In this document: positions 30,601 to 41,500 of the stretch, piece after piece
Position numbering within the stretch: position 1 is the first letter of the stretch
Layout: each line of letters begins with the position of its first letter
DNA from: Leishmania martiniquensis
Taxonomy: Eukaryota > Euglenozoa > Kinetoplastea > Trypanosomatida > Trypanosomatidae
Reading direction: 5' to 3'
Assembly: GCF_017916325.1 (NCBI RefSeq)
Contig: NC_090169.1
Span: forward strand, 229,501 to 293,500
Length of the DNA stretch: 64,000 nucleotides
The notes under the pieces: model-generated
What the model was told of the DNA's origin: nothing
What the model saw: only the letters and a program-made list of their open reading frames with translations
The model's database searches: none
Made by a program: the position numbers and the translations under genes

Positions 30601-32420
30601 ACACGGGAGCAGTTGAGGAACCTCTTTTGTCATATGTCTTGTCTCCGTATAGGCGGCTGACACATGCACAGTGCCGAGTACGCTTCCTCCGAGCACTGCA
30701 GCAGCGTAAACGGTTCGCTGCCAGTCGATGTCTCCGTGTTTTTTTGAGTGGAAGGGAAGGGGTTCCTCTCTGGCTCTCTTTGTCTTCCGCGCGTGGCGTC
30801 TCCTTGAGCCTCCGTCTCGAGTATTGCAAGCGTTTGCGTGTACACATGTGATGTACGGAGAGATGAAGTTTATCCGTCAGTGTTGTTGGTGCGGGCATGT
30901 TTGTCGACGAACGTCCCCAGCGTGGCTTTCTTGCTGTTGTTGTCATATATATATTGTTCGCTCTGCCCCTGCTCTCCGGATGCCGGTGATGTGTGCCTTT
31001 CTCGACGCTTTCTTTCGCCCCTCTTCAGCGCATGCATGCTCGTCTCTGCCACGAGGCACGGCCTCAATCAAGGAGAAACAGAAGCGCCGACGCAGGCGCG
31101 CACACCTTCACACAGCAGCATGGGATGATCTCGCCTTTTTGCTCTTTTTTGCGCCCCCGCAAAAGGAGGGACGGCGGCCACCACCACAGTGCCACCCTAC
31201 CCTCTGCTGCTCTGCGTGCCTCGCTCGCTGCTGCACTTGCGGAAGGGTATAGCACTCGATGGGAAAAAGAATAGTAACGACAAGGAGGGTTCGCGCGCTA
31301 CGCTGAGCTCGCGCAGATGCGCAAGCGCGTACTCTTTCCCCCTCCCCCGTCCGTAGGCGATCTACCCTTGCGCAACCTCTCTGCTCGCGACACTCACCCT
31401 TTTACTCTCCCCCTCCTCTTTGTCCCCCCTTCGTTTCCACGCGTCGACATCCCTGCCAGTCGGCTTGGGTGTCCTCCTCATTGCTTCCATCTGTGCTGCT
31501 CTATAAAGCGTGTTTGGCACTGTGCTCGCGTTCCCCCCATTCGCCCCCCTCCCGCCCCCTCCCTCTTCGTCCTCCACATAAGGCACAAAGCAAAACATAC
31601 AAAATAGAAAGGAAACAGAGCGAGTCTCACAGCGCGCGCAAAGGCTGTCCACGCACGCGCATACCCACGCAAACTTCACACAGGCACACACACACAGACA
31701 GAGACAGAGACAGACAAAGAGAGAGCGAACGAAACCTCCTGCGCTTTTCTCCTCCTTGTTGGCGGCTTCGCTGTTGGTGTGGCGCTCCCTCTCCCCGACG
31801 TCCCATTCCTCATTCTAAGAAACGACAAACACAAACGACAAACGACAAAACTTCTTTTTGATCAACCAAAAGGGAAACAACGAAGAAGAGAGAACAAAAA
31901 AAAAGTAACGCGCAGACTCGCACAGGCACACACACGCACCTATATATATATATAGGTGCGAGCATCTCTCATCGGAAAATTCCTGCACACGTTGTACACT
32001 TTCTTTGGCGATTATCTTTGTGCGTGTGTAAGCGACGGAGGGTGTGGGTGAGTCTCCGTGATATGGCATGTGTCGGTGCTTTCAATTCTCCGTCATTCTT
32101 TCTCTTGGTGGGTGGGCTGGTGACTCGCTCCGTGTCCGCGCCTTGTTGGATCCTCGCTGAGTAGAGAGGGCATTACTTCCATCTATCCTGCGTAGAGAAA
32201 TACGATCGCGTGGCACAGCCCCCACACACACACACACATACACACACACCCTTCCTTCCCTCCCTGTTCCCTTATCATCTGCACACAAGCGCAAAGTGGC
32301 CCTCTTTGTGCACCCCTCCCGGCGCCGCTGCTCCTCCGTTGGTTTGTGTTTTCGATCCCTCAAACACTCTTCCTAATCGGCGCTCTGGGAGCAGACGTAA
32401 ACGGAGAACCTAAAACAAAA
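30601..32420. other. Spacer with AT-palindrome and CA tracts
   Basis: Contains C/T tracts (31330-31450, 31540-31575), an A-rich stretch (31580-31620), CA/GA repeats (31680-31720), a T/A palindrome (31935-31960), and CA repeats (32220-32250). Acceptors for the LRR gene are plausible at AG 32390-32391 or 32392-32393. A short ATG-led ORF (32063-32164) precedes them and is not called. Confidence 0.5.
31935..31960. repeat. Perfect 26-bp palindrome with (TA)7 core
   Basis: Arms CGCACC and GGTGCG flank 14 bp of alternating TA, and the whole is its own reverse complement. In DNA it could extrude as a cruciform; if transcribed, it could fold as a hairpin. It lies about 460 bp upstream of the LRR-protein ATG. 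Confidence 0.85.
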
Positions 32421-34298
32421 ATGTCCGACCCTGCGCACACCCGCGAGAGCTTTTGGGAGCCGCAACAGCAGCAGCAACAGTCGCTACAGCTGGCTCGAGG
32501 CGTTTTTGAGGCTATGCAAAACAACAGCATGCAGATGCTACAGATGCGCGTCGATACTTTGGAACGGCAGGTAGCAATGCTATCTGCCCAAGTCATGGCA
32601 GCCGCACTCCCCGCATCTTTTCGGGCCTACCCAGGCGTTCCGTATGGAATGCCGCCTGCCGCTGCTAACGTCGCGCCGATGCCCACCATGCCGACACCAA
32701 TCCCAGCAAGCATGTACTTCTACCAGCCGTCCGACCTGTCTGCTGCCTCTCCACCTAACGGGGCGGGCTCGGACGACGGCAAGGCGTCGAAGCAGCTGGA
32801 GGACGAGCTCCAGCGCATGGGTGTGCTGGCCTACGGTGGCGCGGCTGCTGGCAGCAACGCAAGCTCTGAGGCTGCAGCGGCGGCGGCCACCATGACCTTG
32901 ATGCACAGTAACCTCATGGTGTCCCCCACCAGTAACCTTCCCGCCTTCCCTGGCGTGATCGCAGGTGTCAGCAACCCCAACTCTGCCGGCCCTGGGCTGC
33001 CCTTCATGAACGGGCAGTCCGAAGTCGCCTTTGCGTCGTCGATGATGCCAGGCCCGTCAGCCTCGTCGTCGGCCAAGATGAGCAACTCGCTTCTTCAGAA
33101 GGCGTTTGGGTTCTCGGACCCGGCCATGAACGGGGCCAGCGGTGACGGCATGAACGCGAGCATGAACAGCCTGCAGCGTAGCTGTGCTGTAACACTGGAC
33201 CCGCTGCAGAGCACCACAGAGACACTCGAGCAGACCTGCCAACAGACTAAGATTCGTGTGTTGTGCCTAAAGGGCTGCAAAGGCATCACAAGCCTGAACG
33301 CCATCGCACGTCTGCAGAATCTGTGGCTCCTGAACCTGCAGGGATGCTCACCCTGCGTCGACGATAGTGCGGTGCGCATGATTGCAATGCACAACACACG
33401 CCTTAGTCGGCTAAACCTCTGTGGGTGTGACCGCGTAACAGACGCGCGCCCCATCGCGCAGCTCTCACTCATGTTTGACCTAAACCTGTCCGGCACCATG
33501 ATCGGCACCGCCTCGCTGGATGCGATCGCGCACGGGTGCAACCAGCTGAGCCGCCTCGCCATCAACAGCTGTCAGCAGCTGACGGGCGTGTCGAGCTTAA
33601 GGAGCCTGTCGGAGCTGAAGCTTCTCTACTGCCGCTACTCTGAGAGCATCGACCCCGCCACTATCGCCGACGTACTCGCCGGCATCGGTCAGAATCTGCT
33701 CACACTGAACGTGGATGGCATCCGGTTCCGTCAGCTTGACCTCTCTAATTTGCCACATGTCACAGCCTTGAAAAACTTCAACTGCAAGGACAACACGCAG
33801 CTTAGGGATCTAAACTGGATGCTAGGCATTCCCAACACTGCAAAGGCATTTGAGTCACTGGAGATGCTGGATGCGGAAGGCTGCGAGTCCTTGGCGAGCT
33901 TGGGGGCCCACATCACCTCGCTGAAGCGGCTCAAGACGATGCGCCTCACGAACACTGGCATTAACAACGAAGAGCTTGCCCGCATCTCGGCCTGCCCTGC
34001 GTTAACGGCTATTCACCTCGAAGACTGCGCTGGGATTACGAATGTGGAGTGCCTTGCAAAGGCATCCACTCTTACAAAGGTGGTACTAAGCATGCGCATG
34101 CAGCACGAGGACATCAAGGCGAACGGCGTCGCTGCCCTGCGCAAGGCCGGCATCGATGTTATCTTCGCGGGGGGCAGCAACCACTACGGACAAGGTAGTG
34201 CTGCCCACCATAAGAGCTCGACGCCTACGAGCCGGTTTGTCCCGTCGATCCCCATTGCCAGCCCGAACACCGCTGCTGAGGTACACGTCTTTCCGTAA
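32421..34298 (+). CDS. Leucine-rich-repeat protein with Gln-rich N-terminus
   Basis: Encodes 625 residues. The start MSDPAHTR follows an A-rich leader (AAACAAAAATG). A Gln run at residues 14-19 and a helical stretch (about 30-60, LQLARGVFEAMQNNSM... to VDTLERQVAML) precede a Met/Ala/Pro/Ser-rich linker to about residue 255. From about 270 to 590 there are some 12 LRRs of the cysteine-containing type, with recurring L.L.GC..IT/V.D spacing (CLKGCKGITSLNAI, LNLCGCDRVTDARPI, LDAEGCESLASLGA). Such LRRs are protein-binding arcs; no signal peptide, membrane segment or F-box is visible, so it is probably cytosolic. The function and partner are unknown. Confidence 0.82.
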   Translation: MSDPAHTRESFWEPQQQQQQSLQLARGVFEAMQNNSMQMLQMRVDTLERQVAMLSAQVMAAALPASFRAYPGVPYGMPPAAANVAPMPTMPTPIPASMYFYQPSDLSAASPPNGAGSDDGKASKQLEDELQRMGVLAYGGAAAGSNASSEAAAAAATMTLMHSNLMVSPTSNLPAFPGVIAGVSNPNSAGPGLPFMNGQSEVAFASSMMPGPSASSSAKMSNSLLQKAFGFSDPAMNGASGDGMNASMNSLQRSCAVTLDPLQSTTETLEQTCQQTKIRVLCLKGCKGITSLNAIARLQNLWLLNLQGCSPCVDDSAVRMIAMHNTRLSRLNLCGCDRVTDARPIAQLSLMFDLNLSGTMIGTASLDAIAHGCNQLSRLAINSCQQLTGVSSLRSLSELKLLYCRYSESIDPATIADVLAGIGQNLLTLNVDGIRFRQLDLSNLPHVTALKNFNCKDNTQLRDLNWMLGIPNTAKAFESLEMLDAEGCESLASLGAHITSLKRLKTMRLTNTGINNEELARISACPALTAIHLEDCAGITNVECLAKASTLTKVVLSMRMQHEDIKANGVAALRKAGIDVIFAGGSNHYGQGSAAHHKSSTPTSRFVPSIPIASPNTAAEVHVFP

Positions 34299-35534
34299 GG
34301 GAGGAGGGGGAGGAGGGCCTGTGCGTTTAGGGAACGAACGAAGAGAACAAAAAAAGCGCAGAAGCCGACTGCGCTCCGCGTCTACACGCCGCGCAGGCCC
34401 TCCCTCCTCTTCCGCCTCTCACGATTCATCTCCTCGCTGGCTTCTCACCCCGCCGTCTCCTTGTATGTGTGTGTGTGTGCGCGTCCTCCTCCCTCACCGC
34501 TGCTTTGAGTGTGAGAAAGGGCTCCGCAACAACAGTGTAGCCCTTTCCTCCATGTCGTATGCCCCCTGTCTACGTGGGTGCAGAGACACAGACACACGTT
34601 GCTGTTGCTGTCGCGCGCACCCGTCAAAAAATACACCCATGCACGAGGCACAGGTACCCCCTCGTTCGGTATGTTTCCTCTGGATTCACTATTTTCCTGC
34701 ACGATCTTTATTTTTTTCCGTTGTATCTTTTTACGTGCCCCTCTCCCTCTTCCCTCCCCACCCACCCCCTCGCCCCCTAACGTGGTGCAGTTTTCTTTTT
34801 GTTGTTGTTCAGTGACTTCTCCCCTCCGTGTATGTTATGTAAGTGCGTAACAGAGGGCCTCTTGACGTTGTCGAATCGTTTCTATTTTTCGATATATATT
34901 TTTTTCTTCGCACGTGCTCATTCTCCTTCCTTGCAGGTGCTGTGTGCCCTAACGCCTGGCACTACATGCCCGTGCACGACTCCGCTGCGGCCATCTGGAT
35001 TGTAGAGAAGGGGGAGGGAAGCGGCACGAGCGACGTGGATAGGGGCGTGCGCGAGGACGCATACAAGCTCCTTCGGGGTGGGGGAGAAGGGAGGGGGAGG
35101 AGGGAAAGGCATGCGTGTGTGAGCATAGCAACACAAAACGAAATACACAGGTCAGAAAGTTTTTTCTCTCTCTTTTCACGCCACCACACACACACGCGCG
35201 CGCATTTTTTCCTCAAAATTGCTTTGCTCACCTCCTCTCTCTCTCGCTCTGCCTGTCTCTGTCTGCCTGTGTGTTTTTTTTCTCTCTCTCTTCTCTCATC
35301 TTTACTCTTCTCTTTTCACATTTTGAATTCACTATTCTGTCTGTTGGGTGGACATTCGACAAAGGAGCGCGTCTGTGATCGTTTTTTCTGTTTGTTTTAC
35401 CTTTCACCTTTCGCTTCGTTCGCTCCTTTCCCTCAGATATTTCTTTCTCTCCCTCCCTCTCTCCCTCTCTGAAAGAACTGAATCCCACACAGGTAAAGAA
35501 GAAAAAGAGTAAAAGAAAACGACAAAAAAAAGAA

Positions 35535-35606
35535 ATGTTCAACAACACGGACACAGTCAAAAGGGTATCCTTCCTCAAGGGGCACATACGCGTACGCAGC
35601 ACGTAG
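35535..35606 (+). CDS. Candidate 23-residue micro-ORF
   Basis: A long C/T tract (35440-35470) with AG at 35474-35475 and 35491-35492 is followed by a purine/A-rich leader and an ATG in AAAGAAATG context. The frame starts MFNNTDTVKR, is basic in its second half and ends with TAG. This mimics the layout of a real trypanosomatid mRNA start inside a 4.1 kb spacer. It matches no protein known to me; a chance ORF is quite possible. Confidence 0.22.
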   Translation: MFNNTDTVKRVSFLKGHIRVRST

Positions 35607-37010
35607 CTCTTCACACACCCTCCTCTTCCTCCCCCGTCTTGACTACCCCCTTTTTTCTTTTTCTCTCTTTGACTGCTGGCCCTCTCGCACTCCTCACACT
35701 TCAGCTAAGATCCTTTGTGCACAGTTGGCCACGTCGACTTTGCTGTTTTTTTCTTTTTCCTGTGTGTGTGTGTCAAGGGTACGGCTCTTCAAATCTTCCC
35801 AATGAGCCTGGTCGTATCATCTCTCTCTCTGTTGTCAGCTCTTTGTCTGCCTGATGTTGGTGTCGTGTTTAATGGTGGATATTTCTTCTTCTGGACGCCT
35901 TTTTTTTCTCTCGGTGCCGTGCCTGTCGGCCCATGAGCACTGGAGAACTTCCACACATACATATATGCATGCCTGCGCTGCGTCGTCTTCTCTCCCTCTA
36001 CTTCGTCTGCCTGCCTCACTTTACGTGGCGAGATGTCTCTGTGCCTTTCCGTTACCTCTCAGTTTTTGTTATTGTGTATTGGGGATGTCTCTTTCTCTCC
36101 CCCTGCCTTTCACTGGCTCTCTGTCTGGTGATGTTGTACGATTGCTTTCCTGCACTCACGGCTCCTCTCTCCTCTTTCTTGACGTTTCTCTGTTTGAGTC
36201 AGTGCCCAGTACGCGGGTCTCACTGCATGGCCCTTCCCCACCTCCCCGCTCCGCAGCTGCATAGCCACGTCAGCTTCTCTGTGCAGAGGTAAGTGTGTGT
36301 GTGTGTGTGTTTAGACCTTCTAAAGCACTCTTGTGCGCCTCCCCACTCGCACCGGCGCTGTATTTCTTTAAAGTGATAGTTCCAAGAAAAATAATGCACA
36401 AACGCAACGCGCAACAGCAGTGTCAGGAGAGGAACTGAGGGGAAAGGGGGTAGGACACAGCAACTCGCTTCTCAGCCCAGTCTTTGGACACTCTTTCACA
36501 CCAGCATCTCTCTTGAGGTGTTGCCTCTCGTATCCCTTTTTGAATCGAGCTGCCTTTTAGAGTAGAGAAGGTCTCTGAAGAGGAACCCGCGGGGGTGGGG
36601 TGGGTGGGGAAAGAGACTGAGAGCCGTGCGAGTGGGAGGAGGGAAGGGCGCATCCGATGAATAGCAACATCACAGATAGGTCGCACGCAGGTCGGCGATA
36701 GGAGGCATGAATACCCTTGGGCTCTCTTTCTGCTTGCTTCTCGTCCACCGCTGCCTTCTGCCATCGTATCACGACTGCGCCTCCGGTGCAGAGCCCACCA
36801 AACCTCGTTTCGCTGTCTCTGACACACACACACACACTTACATCACCGCTGCATCGTTCGCTGCTCCTTCAGGCGGACACAAGTTCGTGCGACACCGCTC
36901 TTCCCTCTATCCAGGAGTGTCCTTTATGACGTTTACGACAGCTCCGCGCTTTGGCTCGTGGTGTGTGGTAAAATCCCTGATGACGCGCTGAGCACACACA
37001 CACACACACC

Positions 37011-37330
37011 TCGGCGCGTGCGTCTCTGTGTGTGTGTGTGTGGAGGGGAGGGAGAGAGAGCCGCTCAAGCCGTCCACCCCCTGCACCCCTGCGAAAGGGG
37101 GAGCCGTCTCTGGTGCTGGCAGGGCGAAGCGCCCCCGTCTGTGGCACCGACATGACGTGCAGAGTGTCAGCATGACTCGAGCGTCTCTCACGCGGCCCTG
37201 GCTGCCTGCTGGTGTGTGTGCTGAGTCTGAGGCGCCGCGACCGTTGCTCGGTGGTGGGGCGGAGAGCGGAGGCGGACGCCTTCCCCGTGTGGGAGGGAAT
37301 GGGCACGCTGAGGCCGAACAGAAAAACGCA
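37011..37330. repeat. SIDER-like dispersed repeat, copy 1
   Basis: About 320 bp that recurs at 58152-58470 with one mismatch over the first 300 bp (37257 G versus 58398 A). It is entered from a CA repeat and includes an internal GT repeat (37027-37042). It ends in a purine/A-rich stretch (37311-37328), as expected for a 3' poly-A end of a retroposed element. Size and position in a 3' flank fit the short degenerate retroposons (SIDER) of Leishmania, many of which influence mRNA stability; family membership is inference. Orientation is taken as + from the A-rich end. Confidence 0.6.
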
Positions 37331-38388
37331 ACCGTTTCCTTCCTTCGTTCGTCGTTGTACACCTCTCCCGGGAGGCATAATGGTGTGATTAAATCGAGGG
37401 GGAGAGAAGAAGCGATACAGCGGGGTGGGACGGAGGGGGCGGGGCGATCGACCATCTGACGCTTACTTCAGTGGAAAAGAGCTGGTCACCCACCGGTATG
37501 TGTGCTGGTGGCTTATCGGCGCCGCTCCTCTCTTCTCCCTCTGAGAAAGCACCTTGGTGAGGCTCGGGTGCCTTCTCTCTCTCTCCCCCTCGCTACTGCG
37601 ACTGACCGTGGCTTCAGAAAGTGTTCCACACCACCGCTGTTCGAGCCCTGTTCTACCTCCTACCGATGCGACAAGGAGCTGGAAGGAGAGTTGCCACCGC
37701 ACTCTCCTTCATGCACAGACACCGTGCTTGTGCGCGTATCTCTGTGCCTGCACGAAGGAAAAAAAACACTGAACTCCTGCGGGTATGGCCTCCGTGGGAG
37801 GGGCACGGCCGCATACACCACACACCCACCCAGAGCTCGGATCAATGGGAACGAATATGCTTGCTCGCCCTCTTCCATCCCTCTCCCCCCTCACTTCGTA
37901 CGGACGAAGGAAAGGCAGCCTCCATCAACGTTTAGATTTGTCCTATTCTCCTGCCTCCATCACCTCTTCCTCGTCCTGCTGAGGCGCTCTTCAAGTCGAG
38001 GTGTGTTACAGCTTACGGAAGCTTGTGCGTGCACGCTCGTAGTAGCTCTCTCGAGTCGCCTCCCCCTCCCCTCCCCCTAGAGCGCTCCCCTGTTGCTGTT
38101 TTTAAGGAACGCATGTGCATCTCCATCGAACATCTGTAGCACTTAAGGAGCGTGTAGCAGTGCAGCTGCCAGCCCCACCCCCACATCCCACTCCCTCGCA
38201 TACATACATCGTCTTTCTCCTGGCATCGACATCTCCTCTCGCTCGCCTCACCGCCGCGTCGAGCTGGGAGTACGAAAGGCAGCGAGGGGAAAGTGTGTGT
38301 GTGTGTGTGTTGCTTTCGTTCTCATCGATTCTCTCGCTTATCCACGCTCGTGTGCGCGTCTGTGGACGCCTTTATACATGCGGACCTC

Positions 38389-38390
38389 AG
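38389..38390 (+). promoter_or_regulatory. Predicted spliced-leader acceptor AG
   Basis: CCTCAG at 38385-38390 follows T/C-rich sequence (38310-38345) and lies only 24 bp upstream of an ATG at 38415 in good context (ACAAAATG). That ATG opens a frame of only 22 codons, which makes the site important for judging the real start of the next gene. Confidence 0.45.
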
Positions 38391-38509
38391 GAGCAGCCCG
38401 CGCCGCTGAACAAAATGTCTGGCCTCAGCGCGGCGCGGCAACGGCCAAGAAAAAATCGAAGGAGGTGTTGGCTGGCGGCGTAGCCGGGCAGTCAGCACGA
38501 ACACGGAGC

Positions 38510-41500
38510 ATGCAAATTGAGGCTGCCGTGCGTCACGTTGCCCAGCTACCGGCGTTTGTGGCCTGGGCGCCCGACAAGGCGGCAGCAACACCCAGCCTCG
38601 TGGGGAAGTACTTGGAGTCGCAAGTGGCGCAGGTGGCCGCGCAGCTCAAACCCATCCAGCAGGCTGGCAACTACGAGCGACTCTTACTTCTGCTCGCAGA
38701 GCTACTCGACAGTGACCTAGCGGCCGGTCTTACGCCGCGGGCGGTGGAGGGCGGCGTCCTCGATCTCATGCACGGCTGTGCCGCTGCAATCGTCAAGGGA
38801 GAAAGTGACGTTTACGACAATCCGCACAGCAGCGGGCGGAGACGCCATGGTGCGGCAGCGCTGACCGGTGCACACTTTTCGTGCTGTCACGAGACGGCGT
38901 TTGGCAGCACTTCCGACCGTAGTAGAGAGAAATGTCGTGGTATTGCGGTGCCCATCGAGAGCCTTCTCCCTCCCCTCATTGACCAGCCTGCTAAGGGGCT
39001 GAGAGAAGTGCGGGAGGACGCTGGTGAGGACGTCACAGAGGATGAGCGTACTGCCGCCGAGATGGAGATCTGGGAGACCTTCATGGCCACTTCCCGCGCA
39101 GCCGCGACCGCAGAGGGTGCAATGAGGATGCCTGGTGCTGTTGCAGCCGCGACCACAGTCTCGAGCGCCTCTGGCGCAAACGCCGCGCACTCCTTCACAC
39201 CAGCAGCGGAAGCGGGAGTGTCGCCGCTTGCGGCGTCATCTACCCCGATAGTGGCAATACGCTCCTTTCCGGATGCCCTCTGTGCGCTCATTGAGCGCTG
39301 CACCGCCACGCCGCTGGTGTGTCTCACGCTGAGTGACCAGCAGTGTCAAGCAACCGCCGTGAGGGACCTGCTACGTGCGCTGCTGTCGATCACCCAGGGC
39401 GTTAATAGCAACGTGGTTTCTACCGCTGAATGTGGTGCCACTCTTGACTCCCACAGCCCCTCATCCGGTCATCACACAAGCGTCGCCGCGTCAGCGGCAC
39501 TGGACCTCCAGGCTGTGCGTATGGCTGCTTGGAAAGGTATTTCACGACTCCTCTCCAGATACCTGGACGGTGCCGACAGCACTGCGGAAGCGCCGACGAA
39601 CGCGCCGCGCCATGGGCAACAGCCTTGCAAGGCAAAGTCATTGAGGTCAGTGGAAGCATGGAAGGTGGGACCTGAGCAGCTGGACATCGTATCAGTCTTC
39701 GAGGATGTGACACACCAGTGGTCGTGTACGCTCGCCGTGCTCGCAGCGGAAAAGGGGCTAATGAGTGGCTTAGCAGTGAGGGGAGGAGGAGTGAATGTCA
39801 AGGCAGAGGGCGGCCCATTCGGGGCGCCGGGGTCTTCCCCAGGAGGTCGCAGCGGCACAGATGGCAGTGGTCCCGGTGACCAACTTTACGTGGTGCTCTG
39901 CGTCGCCCACCAAATCATAGCCGCTGAGCAGCGTGAGACCACGAAGGCCAGTCCACAGGCCACGCCTCACAAGCGACTGCTGCCCCCTCTGCTCATCCCT
40001 GTGGTCCTTCGCACGTTGTCGATGATCTCCGCAGCCAGCCCTCTCGCCTGCCGTGCCGCATCGTATGCACAGTTGTGTGTCGATGTGCTGTGGGGCGCAA
40101 CGTTGTTGGCACCGCGCGAATCCGCGCGCCAGCTCTTGTACGGCTCGATGGACGCTGCTGGCTTCGCCGGAGCTTGTGACGGCCGTTGCGAAGGCGAGGC
40201 GGGCGTCAAAGGAGGAGAAGCGAGCCCCCCAGCCATGGATCTCTTTCTTGCCCTACTCCAACAGTTCAACGAGGGCCACAGTGCCATGCACTGCGAGCTG
40301 CGTGACGATCTCGTGTGCCTCCTCGCTTCCCTACTTCGCTACGACATTCAATATGTGGAAGACGAGCTCGGCGCACGTCGTGCCGCGGAGAGCGGAGTAC
40401 AACGAGTATCTTTTGAGTCGCTCGTCTGCCCTGCCACCTCTCCGCCTATGGCCGAGACTCACACCACGCCGCTTACACTCAGCGCCGCCACGGTGGAGGC
40501 GATCAACGCCACCGTGGCACTGTTATTCGAGACAACGTGTGGGGCTGAGCTCACCACAACCGCGTACTCAGTCACGGCCACGGCCACCGCAGCCTTTCAG
40601 TCCACCGGTTCTGATGGCGTCGAAACTTTTCCAGCGGCGCTGCTCTCGCTCGACGCCGCGCGCCGGCACGCGCTGCGCTTCCAATCCATCGCCACCTCTG
40701 TGGCCCGTCGCCGCGAGCTGCTCGACTTCAAGGTTTACGGCTGGCAGCTTCTCGCTGCTCACTGCAGCTGGCAGCTGGCGCACCTCACCTACCGCGAATA
40801 CATTCGCCACAAGCGCAGCGCCGCCCCGACGGTGGGCACGGCGCTGTCCTTTCAAGAAGAGCATACTGCCTCCCTCCAATATGTCGCAGAGGAAAACCCC
40901 TGCGACGGAGCTGTCACGGCGGCCCTCTGGGGGATGCAGCTGTCGCAGCTCGGCTTCGTGGATGTATTGCTCATGTACGTCGACATGCGCACGGACGAGG
41001 CGGCCGTGGTGGCCTGGACGCAAGAGGAACTTCTGCGCTTGGAGGCGGAGGCCTGGCAGCTTCTCACATCCATGATCCTCTTCACACAGCACTTACGCAC
41101 GAAATCGGGTGGGCTGCAGGCCCGCTACCATCATCCGCGCAACCAGGTGTTGGTGGCGCCACAGCCGCAGCAGCGAGAGAGTGCTCCGTCGCCGTGCGTA
41201 TCGTGTGCATCTGTTGACGAGTGCAACTTGGGCAACGACACGAAGTACGCTGCCAGCGATGTGAACGGTACAGATGACGACACATCAAGGGTACTTTATG
41301 GAGCTGACAAGCACTTCATCGATGCCGGTGGTGTTCCGGTGGCGCTCCACTATTTGCTTAACGCGCCACCCGAGGCGGAATCTGTGAAGCGGTGGGCCCT
41401 CATCACCCTGGCCGCCATCGCGGGGCCGAGCGACATCGGCGAAGCGCGCGGTCCCTCAGGTGCCTACGCAAGCCGAGAGTTGGAGCGTGTTCAGACGGCC

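Larger units (their letters stand above)
34299..38388. other. 4.1-kb gene-free spacer
   Basis: The longest spacer apart from the retroelement region. It holds many C/T and T tracts (34680-34830, 35160-35470), GT and CA repeats, a SIDER-like element (37011-37330) and a candidate micro-ORF (35535-35606). An ATG-led 94-codon frame at 36707-36991 begins with a hydrophobic run but ends in CA-repeat-coded residues and is not supported. More than one candidate trans-splice site lies inside (for example AG 35474-35475 and 35491-35492), so a non-coding or micro-protein transcript is possible. Confidence 0.55.

Noticed and set aside
32063..32164. 33-codon ATG-led frame upstream of the LRR gene
   Set aside because: Lies between two candidate acceptors and may be a leader ORF only if the far one is used; nothing supports translation.
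34843..36264. Open frames of up to 209 codons in the 4.1 kb spacer
   Set aside because: The first begins with ATG but consists of repeat-coded Phe/Ser/Leu, Thr and His runs from C/T and CA tracts; no gene-like composition.
36707..36991. 94-codon ATG-led frame with a signal-like start
   Set aside because: Runs into CA-repeat-coded Thr/His, has no acceptor close by and no similarity that I recognise.
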